From positions 62,001 to 126,000 of the forward strand of contig NZ_JALKBY010000003.1 in the NCBI RefSeq assembly GCF_023223645.1: a stretch of 64,000 bases of DNA. Reading direction: 5' to 3'. This stretch comes from Natroniella sulfidigena. Lineage in GTDB: Bacteria; Bacillota; Halanaerobiia; Halobacteroidales; Halobacteroidaceae. Below, piece by piece: positions 8,142 to 17,559 of this stretch. The notes beneath the pieces were generated by a model. It was not told where the DNA came from and did not search any database. It saw only the letters and a list, made by a program, of their open reading frames with translations. The translations under genes were made by a program, and so were the position numbers. Within the stretch, counting starts at the first letter, position 1; the number at the start of each line of letters is the position of its first letter.

Positions 8142-8894
8142 TTAAAACTTAGTTCTTAAATAAATTTTTTCCCCATTAATATAAGTAAAAGCAGGTTCAT
8201 GATAAGGAGAATCAAAAGCTTTAATTATTTTTAAAGTTCTAGAAGTATCTAAATTTTGTATTGAAATTTCTTTAAGGTTACTAATATCTTTAGATTTATA
8301 TAATCCATCCTTACAATTGTTTATCTTAATAAATTCTTCTTGAGTTATTGAATTAATTTCACCTTTTAATAATTCATCTAAGTTTTCTTTTAAAATTTGA
8401 TAACATAGCTTTTCACTTCTAAGATATAAATCAAATCCAGTATCTTTAGAATTAATTTCACTCTTCTTTATATCTATAATATCCCCTGTATCTATTCCTT
8501 CATCTATATAATGTAAAGTTACTCCATATTCATCTTCTTCATTTATTATAGCATGTATATTGGTATAAGTTCCTCGATATTGAGGTAAAATCCCTCCATG
8601 AGTATTTACAATACCTTCTTTAAATTTATTTCTAACTTCACTACTAATAATTCTGTGGTATCTTACAGAAATCCCCAAGTCAGGATCCAAATCTAAGATT
8701 TCACTATGAGTTAGTATTCTAATTTTATTTTTTTGGCAATATTGATAAACTGGAATATTATCTTGCTTTTTTCTCCAATTAGAATTTAAACTAGTACAAC
8801 ATACTCCTAATAGATCTGCTTCTTTATTTTGAATTAATAATCTTAGACATTTAGTAGCTATAGGAATAGAACCAAAAAATACAATTTTCTTCAT
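8142..8894 (-). CDS. Sugar N-formyltransferase (methionyl-tRNA formyltransferase fold)
   Basis: The 250-residue protein has the formyltransferase core NTHGGILPQYRG (catalytic Asn and His) and the downstream Asp in DEGIDTGDI. It is shorter than Fmt and lacks its tRNA-binding tail, resembling enzymes that formylate 4-amino sugars (VioF, WbkC, ArnA N-terminal domain) with N10-formyl-tetrahydrofolate. With the dehydratase and aminotransferase nearby, the expected substrate is a UDP- or dTDP-4-amino-6-deoxy sugar. Start ATG with GGAGAGAG upstream. Confidence 0.85.
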   Translation of the reverse strand: MKKIVFFGSIPIATKCLRLLIQNKEADLLGVCCTSLNSNWRKKQDNIPVYQYCQKNKIRILTHSEILDLDPDLGISVRYHRIISSEVRNKFKEGIVNTHGGILPQYRGTYTNIHAIINEEDEYGVTLHYIDEGIDTGDIIDIKKSEINSKDTGFDLYLRSEKLCYQILKENLDELLKGEINSITQEEFIKINNCKDGLYKSKDISNLKEISIQNLDTSRTLKIIKAFDSPYHEPAFTYINGEKIYLRTKF

Positions 8895-8913
8895 CTTTCT
8901 CTCTCCTTTTTAA

Positions 8914-9531
8914 TCAACCTTGCAATTTTTTATTTTCTTCCTTTGCTTCCTTAGTTAAATAAATATCATTATTACCACAAAAAACCTTTTTAAATGTAAA
9001 TAAAATAATTCTTATATCTAAAAAAATAGAATAATTCCGTACATACCATATATCCTTTTCTATTCTACTATCCCAGCTTAAATGATTTCTACCTTTTATT
9101 TGAGCATAACCTGTAATTCCAGGTAAAACACAAAATCTCAATTTCTGTTCTTCAGAATACTCATTATATTCATAAGGATGATAAGGAACTGGAGGCCTTG
9201 GACCTACTAAACTCATCTCTCCTTTAATCACATTAATAAGCTGAGGTAACTCATCTAAGCTTGTCTTTCTAAGAAACTTTCCTACTTTAGTTATTCGAGG
9301 ATCACCTTTACTAGTAAAGAGTCCACTACCTTTATCTTCTGCATTTTGAACCATAGTTCTAAATTTATATATTTTGAATACTTGACCGTCTTTTCCTAGT
9401 CTATCTTGTTTGAAAAAGATTGGCCCTTTTGAATCTAGCTTAATTGCTACTCCAATCAATATAAATAAAGGAAATAATATAATTAATCCAAACAAACTAC
9501 CAATAAAATCAACTACTCGTTTAATAATCAT
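8914..9531 (-). CDS. Undecaprenyl-phosphate phosphosugar transferase (PglC/WbaP C-terminal type)
   Basis: This is a monotopic phosphoglycosyl transferase of about 205 residues. It shows an N-terminal re-entrant hydrophobic helix (FIGSLFGLIILFPLFILIGVAI), the KFRTM motif, the catalytic region TSLDELPQLINVIKGEMSLVGPRP and PGITGYAQIKGR. It would load the first sugar phosphate on undecaprenyl phosphate. The ATG at 9531 is chosen because GGAGGAG stands just before it. It adjoins the modified-sugar genes, so its donor may be the amino sugar made by them. Confidence 0.92.
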   Translation of the reverse strand: MIIKRVVDFIGSLFGLIILFPLFILIGVAIKLDSKGPIFFKQDRLGKDGQVFKIYKFRTMVQNAEDKGSGLFTSKGDPRITKVGKFLRKTSLDELPQLINVIKGEMSLVGPRPPVPYHPYEYNEYSEEQKLRFCVLPGITGYAQIKGRNHLSWDSRIEKDIWYVRNYSIFLDIRIILFTFKKVFCGNNDIYLTKEAKEENKKLQG

Positions 9532-9576
9532 CCAACTCCTCCTTACTTTAAACTCCAGCATCATCCAGATTATAAT

Positions 9577-10719
9577 TTAATTTTTATCATCCAATAGTTC
9601 TTTGTACAGCTTATCTATTCTTTCAACGACAATCTGTTCTGTAAATTCTTCTTCAATTACTTCCCTAGCTCTTTGACCAAAATCTTTTCTTTTCTCCACA
9701 TTATTTAATAGATCATTCAAAGCCTCAGCTAAAGAGTCTCTAGCCCCTAACTGAACTAAATAGCCACTTTGATTATCGCTGACCACATCTCTAGTCCCTA
9801 ATACATCAGTAGCGACAATCGGTTTAGAAAAAGCCATCGATTCCATTATTATTCTAGGAACTCCCTCTTTTTTAGAAGTCAAAGTAACAATATCAGCTAA
9901 TTTAATATAGGAAAAAATATTAGTCTGATAACCGATGATTTTAACCTGTCCTTCTAAATTATACTCTTTAATCTGAGATTCGATTTCTTCTTTTAAATAT
10001 CCTTTACCAGCCAAAAGACAGATAAAATCAATATCATAATTAGCTACTAGCTGTTTTAATCCTGCTAACAGAAACTGATGGTTTTTAACCGATTCAAAGC
10101 GAGCCGCCATCAAAATAACCTTCTTATCCTCGCTAATATTCCACTTATCTTTTATCTGTTTTAAATCCTGTCCTGAGATACTTGCTAACTTCTGATCTAA
10201 AGCAGGCAAATCAACTCCATTTCCTTCATAATATACTTTCTGTCTCGGGGAATAATCTTTAATTTTGGCTAAATCATCTTTATTCTGTGAGCCGATTGCA
10301 TCACAAAACCACGATCCTACTTTCTCAAATAAGCGATACAAATGATATCTAAAATTAGACTGTCCTTCAAAAAAAGGAAGTCCGTGGGCTGTATGAATTA
10401 TAATAGGAACATCTGCCAACCAAGCGGCTACCCGACCGATAACCCCGGCTTTAGCCGTATGTGTATGAACAATATCATAATTCTTTCGCTTTAGCAATTT
10501 ATACATCTTGAATATAGAGATTAAATCAGCAACTGGACTAATGCTTCGACTCATCTCAATAAATTCTTTATTAAAGTCATATTTCTCAAATTCGTCTCTA
10601 TAGCTACTTTTCGATGATATAGTTTCGATCTCATAGCCTTTTTCTTGTAGTAATTGTAATTTATCTCCTAATATTTTATAACTACCACCAACAGTAAATA
10701 TATGAGCTACTTTCTTCAT
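9577..10719 (-). CDS. GT4 family glycosyltransferase
   Basis: The two-domain GT-B protein has an N-terminal HIFTVGGS segment, the pattern DIVHTHTAKAGVIGR, and the C-terminal donor site EGVPRIIMESMAFSKPIVATDV. Length (380 residues) is typical. It probably adds the second sugar to the lipid-linked unit. The ATG at 10719 is preferred over a GTG four codons upstream because AAGGTG is properly spaced from it. Confidence 0.9.
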   Translation of the reverse strand: MKKVAHIFTVGGSYKILGDKLQLLQEKGYEIETISSKSSYRDEFEKYDFNKEFIEMSRSISPVADLISIFKMYKLLKRKNYDIVHTHTAKAGVIGRVAAWLADVPIIIHTAHGLPFFEGQSNFRYHLYRLFEKVGSWFCDAIGSQNKDDLAKIKDYSPRQKVYYEGNGVDLPALDQKLASISGQDLKQIKDKWNISEDKKVILMAARFESVKNHQFLLAGLKQLVANYDIDFICLLAGKGYLKEEIESQIKEYNLEGQVKIIGYQTNIFSYIKLADIVTLTSKKEGVPRIIMESMAFSKPIVATDVLGTRDVVSDNQSGYLVQLGARDSLAEALNDLLNNVEKRKDFGQRAREVIEEEFTEQIVVERIDKLYKELLDDKN

Positions 10720-10764
10720 CCCTAACCACACCTTTTTATATTTCTTCTATGATTTAATATCACT

Positions 10765-11706
10765 TTAATAGATTTTCTGTAACCAATCCACTTCTCGTTC
10801 TACTCCCTCTCTTAATCCTACTTGAGGCTCATAACCTAACATTTCTCTGATCTTGCTTTCATCAGCTTCGGTATGTCGGACATCGCCTTTGGCTACTGCT
10901 TGATGTTCTTTAGCTACCTTCTTACCGATAATATCTTCCATCATCTGAATAGTAGTGTTCAACTTGACTCGCTCACCGCCACCGCCGACATTAAAGACTT
11001 CACCTTCGAGATCGCTTTCAGCAGCCAAGACATTGGCTTGGACAACATCACCAACATAAGTGAAGTTGCGAGACTGCTTGCCATCGCCAAAGATAGTAAT
11101 CTTCCCGTCAGTTAAGATCTCCTTAATGAAGATATGAAAAGCCATATCCGGTCGCTGGCGGGGGCCAAAGACAGTAAAATAACGTAGAGAAATCGTCGGC
11201 ACACCGAAATTCTTCCAGTATAAATAACATAAGTGCTCTGCTGCTAGTTTGGAGACACCATAAGGTGAGACGGGCTGTAAACGGTTTGTTTCTTTCATTG
11301 GTAGATTATCTGTATCTCCATAAACTGATGATGAAGAAGCATAGATAAACTTCTTAATATCACTCTCTTTTGCTACTTCTAATAAACGCTGAGTTGCACG
11401 AATATTACAATCAGTATAAATATCAAAGTCCTTACCCCAGCTGGCTCTAACTCCTGCTTGAGCTGCTTGGTGAAAGATATAATCTATATCTGATAATAAT
11501 TCTTTCAGATCCAGATTAATTATATCTGCTTCAATAAATTTAAAGTTTTTATGGTCTCTAAAAAAGCTTAAGTTTTTCTCTTTTAAATCTCGTGAATAAT
11601 AATCAGTAAAGCAATCAACACCGATTACTTGATAGCCTTCTTCTAATAATTTTTCTGCTAAGTTAGAACCGATAAATCCTGCTACTCCTGTGACTAATGC
11701 TTTCAT
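10765..11706 (-). CDS. NAD-dependent nucleotide-sugar epimerase/dehydratase
   Basis: This extended short-chain dehydrogenase has TGVAGFIGSN at the N-terminus, ASSSSVYGD, the catalytic SPYGVSKLAAEH (YxxxK) and RYFTVFGPRQRPDMA. It resembles UDP-glucose or UDP-glucuronate 4-epimerases. The exact substrate cannot be read from sequence. Its DNA looks less AT-rich than the following seven genes, suggesting a more conserved flank of the locus. Confidence 0.9.
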   Translation of the reverse strand: MKALVTGVAGFIGSNLAEKLLEEGYQVIGVDCFTDYYSRDLKEKNLSFFRDHKNFKFIEADIINLDLKELLSDIDYIFHQAAQAGVRASWGKDFDIYTDCNIRATQRLLEVAKESDIKKFIYASSSSVYGDTDNLPMKETNRLQPVSPYGVSKLAAEHLCYLYWKNFGVPTISLRYFTVFGPRQRPDMAFHIFIKEILTDGKITIFGDGKQSRNFTYVGDVVQANVLAAESDLEGEVFNVGGGGERVKLNTTIQMMEDIIGKKVAKEHQAVAKGDVRHTEADESKIREMLGYEPQVGLREGVEREVDWLQKIY

Positions 11707-11742
11707 TTTAAGCTCCTTCCTATCAATTCTTTCATCATATAC

Positions 11743-12444
11743 TTATGCTAATAATTGATCAATTTCATTCTTGATCAAACATTTACTATTCAGTAACTGT
11801 TCTTCTGTATTATTTTTAACTTTAATTATACTAACCTGATTTTTTTCTGCTAGACCATTTAATAAATTAAATAGTTTTTCGCTTGCTTTAAAATCACGAT
11901 TTTCACTAGTTATTTGTCCTAATCTACTTTGATTACTACTTCTTTTTTCAAGTCTATTATTTAATATTTGATGATCAACCTCAACTTTAATTATTAAATC
12001 AGGAATAATAAATTCAAATAATTCATATTTAGATAACTCGCCAAAAGTTAGCCTTGAACTTAAAAATACTGACCATAAAGCTTGTAATATTCCTTGATCC
12101 AAAATTGTAATACTATTATTATTTTCGCTTTTCCTCATTAGATAAGAAATATAAAATAAATTCAAAGTTACCTTTGAAAAATCTTTAAAGCTTTTTTGTT
12201 TAGTAAAAAATATAAATCTCATATAATTAAGTGCAGCTAGTGGATGAAACAATAACTCTAATCCAAAATAAATTAACTTAATCATAACTCTTATTAGACG
12301 ATTTTTAGAAGCAATATCAGCGGTAGGATTTTCTACATCAAATTCATTCTGTTCTAATGTTTCTTTCACCTTATTATTTAAAGTAGATTTTCCACTTCCA
12401 GGCATGCCAATGAATTCAACAATTAAACCGCTACTATTCTTCAT
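11743..12444 (-). CDS. P-loop kinase-like protein in polysaccharide locus
   Basis: The 233-residue protein begins near a Walker A motif, EFIGMPGSGKSTL, and has TILDQGILQALW as a likely Walker-B-like or lid region. It resembles thymidylate-kinase or deoxynucleoside-kinase folds. It overlaps the end of the upstream gene by 11 bases, so the two are probably translated together. A role in phosphorylating a glycan or lipid intermediate is a guess from context. The ATG at 12444 is chosen because the kinase fold begins just after it. Confidence 0.65.
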   Translation of the reverse strand: MKNSSGLIVEFIGMPGSGKSTLNNKVKETLEQNEFDVENPTADIASKNRLIRVMIKLIYFGLELLFHPLAALNYMRFIFFTKQKSFKDFSKVTLNLFYISYLMRKSENNNSITILDQGILQALWSVFLSSRLTFGELSKYELFEFIIPDLIIKVEVDHQILNNRLEKRSSNQSRLGQITSENRDFKASEKLFNLLNGLAEKNQVSIIKVKNNTEEQLLNSKCLIKNEIDQLLA

Positions 12445-13912
12445 ATTGATTACCCCAAATAATATTCTTAATTTCCAAAACAGTTTCTTCAATTGATCTA
12501 CTTGAATCCACATCACAAACTTTAGTCTTTTGATTAAATTTCAAGTTTTCAATGACATTTATTTTCTCTTTTATTCTGTACAATGGTGTATCCTTTTTCC
12601 TTTCAATTGCAATTTCTGCAGGAATTTTTAATTTTATAGCAATATCAGGTGTGAATTCTTCTGATAATTTATAAATACTATACTCCCAATCTGAAATTTT
12701 TCTCTTTAAAGCTATTTTGCTATCTGCCCAATCTCTTAATAGTGGACCATCGTTAAACCCATAAAATTGAGCTTGAGGATATCTATCACATAGTACTACC
12801 ATCCCTCTAGTTCTAGCCCTCCACATTTTCTTAATTTTTTTCTTCTTTTCTAAAGCCAAAGTTAAAGCCCATAAAATCTTCATAAACCTAATAAGTAGAG
12901 ATTTTTTCTTTTCTTTATCTTCTTTCTTACTTCGATTAACACTATTACCCTTAATGTTACTCCTTAGTTTTGCTATCAGTTTTAAAGGCAGTCTTAATAA
13001 TGAACTTCTTCCATCTCCACTACCGAAATAAATCTGTTGACTATCAAATTTCCAAGAGATCCAATTCTTTATTTTACTAAGCATTGTTGATTTTCCTGCT
13101 CCATCAACACCAAAGAAAGCAACCACTACCCCCCCTTCTTTCAGCCCTCTCTTATAAGGAATGGGATGTCTTAAAAATTTAGACCTTATATAATTAACTC
13201 CAATTTTAAATTTTCTAATATGATATGTTAAATACCTATTTAAACTTGAGTATAAACTATATTTATCAAATCCTTTTTTTACTTTTTTGGAAATTTTATT
13301 AAATTTACTTCCTGAATCTATAAAATCTATAAGTAAAGAACTAAATTCTTTATTTATAATTTCTTCAGCTATTTGAGCTACCTTATCTAAATTAACTCTT
13401 TCTAATAACCATAAAAATTCTTTTTTCTCTCCTTTTGGAAAAACACCTTGCCAAAATTTAATTCTATCAAAAAAACTACACTTTAATGCTCGCCTGATTA
13501 TCAACAAAACAATTTCATAATTCGGCGAGATAATATACACATTATTTTTTTTATCGAGAATTCGTGTATCCAAAATTTCTTTTTCTAAGGGAAGATGATA
13601 TCCTTTTATAAATTTCTTTCCTATTACTAATTCATAATGTAAATGTATATGAACTAGTTTACCTGTTTTTTGATCAAAGCCTACGAAATCTTCTACTGAA
13701 TAATAATCCAGATAATCAAGGGTTTTACACCTTTTATAACCTAATTCCAATAATATTTGATTAACTTCAGCAAAACTTTCTCTAGCAATAAGTATATCTA
13801 AATCAGTTTTACCATTTAATCCTGGTTCTAAATGTTCATTGCTCTTCCAATGGCAGTATAATATATTATTTTTATTAAACTTAATAAATAACGCTTTAAC
13901 TATATATAAAAT
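12434..13912 (-). CDS. Fusion of a nucleotidyltransferase-like domain and a thymidylate-kinase-like domain; probable AUU start
   Basis: Residues about 1-130 look like a nucleotidyltransferase-fold protein (LNGKTDLDILIARES, D-x-D). The C-terminal half begins with Walker A VAFFGVDGAGKSTML and has VVLCDRYPQAQFYG, a dTMP-kinase-like DRY motif. Such proteins occur in polysaccharide clusters with unknown substrate. The start is unusual: GGAGG (13925-13921) is followed 8 bases later by ATT (13912), with no ATG, GTG or TTG at a workable distance. A TTG upstream (13927) overlaps the binding site. Confidence 0.7.
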   Translation of the reverse strand: MLYIVKALFIKFNKNNILYCHWKSNEHLEPGLNGKTDLDILIARESFAEVNQILLELGYKRCKTLDYLDYYSVEDFVGFDQKTGKLVHIHLHYELVIGKKFIKGYHLPLEKEILDTRILDKKNNVYIISPNYEIVLLIIRRALKCSFFDRIKFWQGVFPKGEKKEFLWLLERVNLDKVAQIAEEIINKEFSSLLIDFIDSGSKFNKISKKVKKGFDKYSLYSSLNRYLTYHIRKFKIGVNYIRSKFLRHPIPYKRGLKEGGVVVAFFGVDGAGKSTMLSKIKNWISWKFDSQQIYFGSGDGRSSLLRLPLKLIAKLRSNIKGNSVNRSKKEDKEKKKSLLIRFMKILWALTLALEKKKKIKKMWRARTRGMVVLCDRYPQAQFYGFNDGPLLRDWADSKIALKRKISDWEYSIYKLSEEFTPDIAIKLKIPAEIAIERKKDTPLYRIKEKINVIENLKFNQKTKVCDVDSSRSIEETVLEIKNIIWGNQYEE

Positions 13913-13943
13913 ATCAATCCCCTCCAAAAATTCTAATAAAAAA

Positions 13944-15062
13944 TTACTCTAATAATTTATAATATAATTCTTCATATCTTTGAGCAGTTTTTTCTATTGT
14001 ATAATTTTTTTTTACTGTTTTTTTAGCATTTTTAGCATAATTTAATGCTACTTTGGGATTATTAATAATTTCTTCCATTGTTTCTGCTAAAATTTCTGAA
14101 TTTTTAATTGGTACAATCCTCCCTGAATACCCATCATTTATTGCTTCTCTAAAAGATGGAATATCTGTTAATATAAGAGGGTTATTAGTTGCCATAGCCT
14201 GTAATACTACTGCACTAAACCCCTCCCATAATGAAGTCATTACAAATAAATCCAAAGAATATAAAATTTTGTAGACTTTTTTTCGTTCAATATAACCGGT
14301 AAATATAATATCTTCTAAGACTCCTAACTCGGTAGCAAACTGTTTTAAATCTTCTTCTAATCTGCCTTTACCAATAATCACTAGTTTGACTCCAGAATTG
14401 CTCTTTTTTACTCGAGCAAAGGCCTCAATAAGAGTTTTCTGGTTCTTTTGGGGTATCAACCTTCCTATACTTCCTATTAGAAATTCATCAGCTTTATTTC
14501 TTAGTTTTTTCTTTTCTAATTGCTTATCAACTTTTGTATGCTCAATTTTTTCTATATCTACACCGTTATATACTATATAGGATTTATCTTTTATTAAAAA
14601 TTCTTCTAACTTATTAAAGGATTTTCTAACTCCTCTAGAAACAGAAATCATCCCGTCTTCAAGCCAAAATGTTAAATTATGAGCTAAACGTGCCAACACA
14701 GAAAAACTATCATATCTATTTCCAAAACTGTGAATTTTTATTGAAGACGAACTAAAAAAGTTTAAAACTCTTGCTATCAAACCTGTCAAATGATGATGAG
14801 TATGTATAATGTCAAAGCTCTCTTTTTTAATTAGTCTTTTGAGTTTTAACCAAGTTTTTATATCAATTTTTTTCTTAGCGTCTAAAGAAATTATTTTTTT
14901 CTTAGTATCTTTAAGTAAAAAATTAATATCATCTTCAATACTGTAATATGAACAAATAGTAACATCAAATTTATCAGAATTTATTGCTAAAGCTCTTTCT
15001 CCTGGTCCAGAACTCAAATTAAAAGTATTCAAAACATGTAAAACTTTAGGCTTTTGATTCAT
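13944..15062 (-). CDS. GT4 family glycosyltransferase
   Basis: The 372-residue GT-B enzyme has LNTFNLSSGPGERAL near the start, FDIIHTHHHLTGLIAR, GRLIPQKNQKTLIEAF and WEGFSAVVLQAMATNNPLILTD. It is one of several glycosyltransferases for the repeat unit; donor and acceptor are unknown. GGGGTGAAATAA before the ATG supports the start. The gene is very AT-rich, in keeping with horizontally exchanged O-unit genes. Confidence 0.9.
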   Translation of the reverse strand: MNQKPKVLHVLNTFNLSSGPGERALAINSDKFDVTICSYYSIEDDINFLLKDTKKKIISLDAKKKIDIKTWLKLKRLIKKESFDIIHTHHHLTGLIARVLNFFSSSSIKIHSFGNRYDSFSVLARLAHNLTFWLEDGMISVSRGVRKSFNKLEEFLIKDKSYIVYNGVDIEKIEHTKVDKQLEKKKLRNKADEFLIGSIGRLIPQKNQKTLIEAFARVKKSNSGVKLVIIGKGRLEEDLKQFATELGVLEDIIFTGYIERKKVYKILYSLDLFVMTSLWEGFSAVVLQAMATNNPLILTDIPSFREAINDGYSGRIVPIKNSEILAETMEEIINNPKVALNYAKNAKKTVKKNYTIEKTAQRYEELYYKLLE

Positions 15063-15093
15063 TTATTTCACCCCTAAATATAAAATCAATTAA

Positions 15094-16407
15094 CTATAAA
15101 TTATAACCCAAATCATTTTTTAAACTGTATAAAAAAGCATTACAAGTAATTAACATTGTAAATATTCCTCTTCCTATAAGCCCACTCATAAAATTTTGAT
15201 TTATAGAGTGTATAATAATTATAAATAAACAAATAATACCTAATATATGAATACTATAAAAATTATTCTTATACTTAATTAATAAATAAAATGAATATAA
15301 TAAAGTTAATATAAAAATAGGAATTAATAAAATTCCTCCTTGAGAAAGCAAAGTGATATAATACGAATCAATAGTAGATGAATCAAGAACCCAAGAAGGA
15401 TTAGCTAAAGTACCAAATACAGAAGAATATTCAGTAAATGCTTCTTCAATTGCATTTAGCCATCTTCCAGTCCTACCTGAAGCTTCTTGAAAAGTAATTT
15501 GACCAATTAAAGAATAATACATTTGTACATAACGTTCAGAAGAAGAACCTAATCTTCCTAAATTAAAATTTCTTATATTAATAATAAATAATATAATAAT
15601 AGTTCCAAAAATCTTAATAATATTGCTTAAAACATATCTATTGATCATATTATCTTTAAAAACTTTGCTTTGAATAATTAAAATAATAATAATAATAGCT
15701 ATTATAGATGTTCTAGTACCGGAGGCAAATAAAAGTATAATTGAAATTATTAAATATAAATAATCCGATCTTTTATTTACTTTTCTTTTGTTCAAAATTT
15801 CATAAAAATAAAATCCAGTAGATAATGTAGAAATAATTCCTAATCCAGAAGGACCATTAAATGCACCACTAAACCTACCAATATGATATCCATAACTATA
15901 CCATCCTGTTGTCTGTCTACGGAACCAAAAGTCTAATATAGCTGAATTAGATATTATACCAGAATAATGAGCAAATTGAAAAATAAAAATAAATAAGTTT
16001 AGTAAAATTGAAACTTTTAATGCTTTATCAACATCTTCAAAAAAAAGTTTCTTTTTACTATCGCTATTATAAATTACTAATGAAGTAAAAAATAATATAA
16101 TAAATTGAAACCATCTAATAGATTCATAAATATAATAAATTGGATAATTATATACTATCACTCCTAACAATGGTAGCAATATCAATAATATTATATATAT
16201 TAAACTAAGTAAAATTGAGTTTAATGATATTTTCGATATAATAATTTTAGGATTAAACATAATTTTTATAATTAATAGAAAAATTAATACTACTGATATT
16301 AAATCAAAAACATTTATTCCTAAATTTCTAACTCCTTGTAAAGATTTTCCACCTATAAAAATAATAATTAAAGCTAATATATATGCATACCTTAATATTT
16401 TATTCAT
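15094..16407 (-). CDS. O-antigen/exopolysaccharide polymerase-like membrane protein (Wzy/WaaL type)
   Basis: This is a hydrophobic 437-residue protein with about ten membrane segments and a long external loop (residues about 290-350) holding ASGRTGRW, as in polymerase and ligase families. Given the flippase and Wzz-like genes nearby, a Wzy role in the Wzx/Wzy pathway is most likely. Sequence in this family is poorly conserved, so the call rests on topology and context. Confidence 0.75.
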   Translation of the reverse strand: MNKILRYAYILALIIIFIGGKSLQGVRNLGINVFDLISVVLIFLLIIKIMFNPKIIISKISLNSILLSLIYIILLILLPLLGVIVYNYPIYYIYESIRWFQFIILFFTSLVIYNSDSKKKLFFEDVDKALKVSILLNLFIFIFQFAHYSGIISNSAILDFWFRRQTTGWYSYGYHIGRFSGAFNGPSGLGIISTLSTGFYFYEILNKRKVNKRSDYLYLIISIILLFASGTRTSIIAIIIIILIIQSKVFKDNMINRYVLSNIIKIFGTIIILFIINIRNFNLGRLGSSSERYVQMYYSLIGQITFQEASGRTGRWLNAIEEAFTEYSSVFGTLANPSWVLDSSTIDSYYITLLSQGGILLIPIFILTLLYSFYLLIKYKNNFYSIHILGIICLFIIIIHSINQNFMSGLIGRGIFTMLITCNAFLYSLKNDLGYNL

Positions 16408-16443
16408 AAATTATCATCACCTAACATTACTAGGGAATTTTAT

Positions 16444-17559
16444 TTAAATTATTTCATCAAAAAGATTTTTATATTTATTTGTAATCTTTCTTACTTTAAA
16501 ATCTTTTGCTCTTTTTAATCCGTTCATACGAATATTTATTCTTAAATCTTCATTTGTTAGTAATAATATTATTTTCTCTGCTATTTCTTTTTCATTTCCA
16601 ACAGAAGTTAATATACCATTCTCACCATTATCAATTATTTCATTAGGCCCATAAGGACAGTCAGTTGATATAACCGGACAACCACAAGCCATTGCTTCAA
16701 CAATTACATTTCCAAATCCTTCCCACTGTGAAGAAAGAACAAAAAGATCTGCTTTCGACATATATGCAAAAGGATTATCTACAAAACCTATTAGCTCAAT
16801 ATCATCATTTAATTCTAACTCACTAATTAATTTCTCTAACTCTTTTCTTTTTTTTCCTTCTCCCAAAACAATTAATTTTAAATTATTAACTTTTTTCTTT
16901 GCAATTGAAAAAGATTTAATTAAAGTAGGATAATCCTTTGCTTCTCTTAGATTGCCTACTGCTATTATTACTTTAATATCAGGGTTATTTATCCAACTAT
17001 GTTTTACTTCATTATTTTTCTTTTCAAATAATTCCGTAGTTACAATTGGATTATATATGGTTTTAAAATCATATTTTTCCCCTTCAAATCCTGCTAGTTT
17101 TAAACTCTTTGCTACTCCATCAGAAACAGTTACTATTTTATCTGTAAGTTTATAAGTCATCTTTAATAAAAAATCAAAAAATTTTTTTCTAATTTTATTT
17201 TTTTTCTTTCCAGCTAAATAATTGCTATGTTCAGTTACGATAATTTTAGACTTAACTCTAGCCAATTTAGCTGCCATAACTGCTATTATATTGGCATAAT
17301 TCAAATGAGAAAATATTATATCTGGATTCTGTTCTTTAAAAATTTTAGCTAATTCAAATACTGAAGTCAAAACCCTGTCCTTTTCAAGTTCAATAAATTG
17401 TACTTCTTCTGAAATTTGAAATGAAAATAGACCTTCTTTATCTACTACTATTAAAGTTAAATCAAATTCTAACTTATCAAAACCTTTTAATAAATTAATT
17501 ACAACTCTTTGTGCTCCACCACATATTAAATATGGAATAAAAATTATTATCTTTTTCAT
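16444..17559 (-). CDS. GT4 family glycosyltransferase
   Basis: The 371-residue enzyme begins IFIPYLICGGAQRVVINLL, a common acceptor-side motif. It has AVGNLREAKDYPTLIKSF and WEGFGNVIVEAMACGCPVISTDCPYGP, typical of GT4 donor sites. It ends 36 bases before the polymerase gene and its start touches the pyruvyl transferase stop, so these genes form one transcript. Confidence 0.9.
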   Translation of the reverse strand: MKKIIIFIPYLICGGAQRVVINLLKGFDKLEFDLTLIVVDKEGLFSFQISEEVQFIELEKDRVLTSVFELAKIFKEQNPDIIFSHLNYANIIAVMAAKLARVKSKIIVTEHSNYLAGKKKNKIRKKFFDFLLKMTYKLTDKIVTVSDGVAKSLKLAGFEGEKYDFKTIYNPIVTTELFEKKNNEVKHSWINNPDIKVIIAVGNLREAKDYPTLIKSFSIAKKKVNNLKLIVLGEGKKRKELEKLISELELNDDIELIGFVDNPFAYMSKADLFVLSSQWEGFGNVIVEAMACGCPVISTDCPYGPNEIIDNGENGILTSVGNEKEIAEKIILLLTNEDLRINIRMNGLKRAKDFKVRKITNKYKNLFDEII

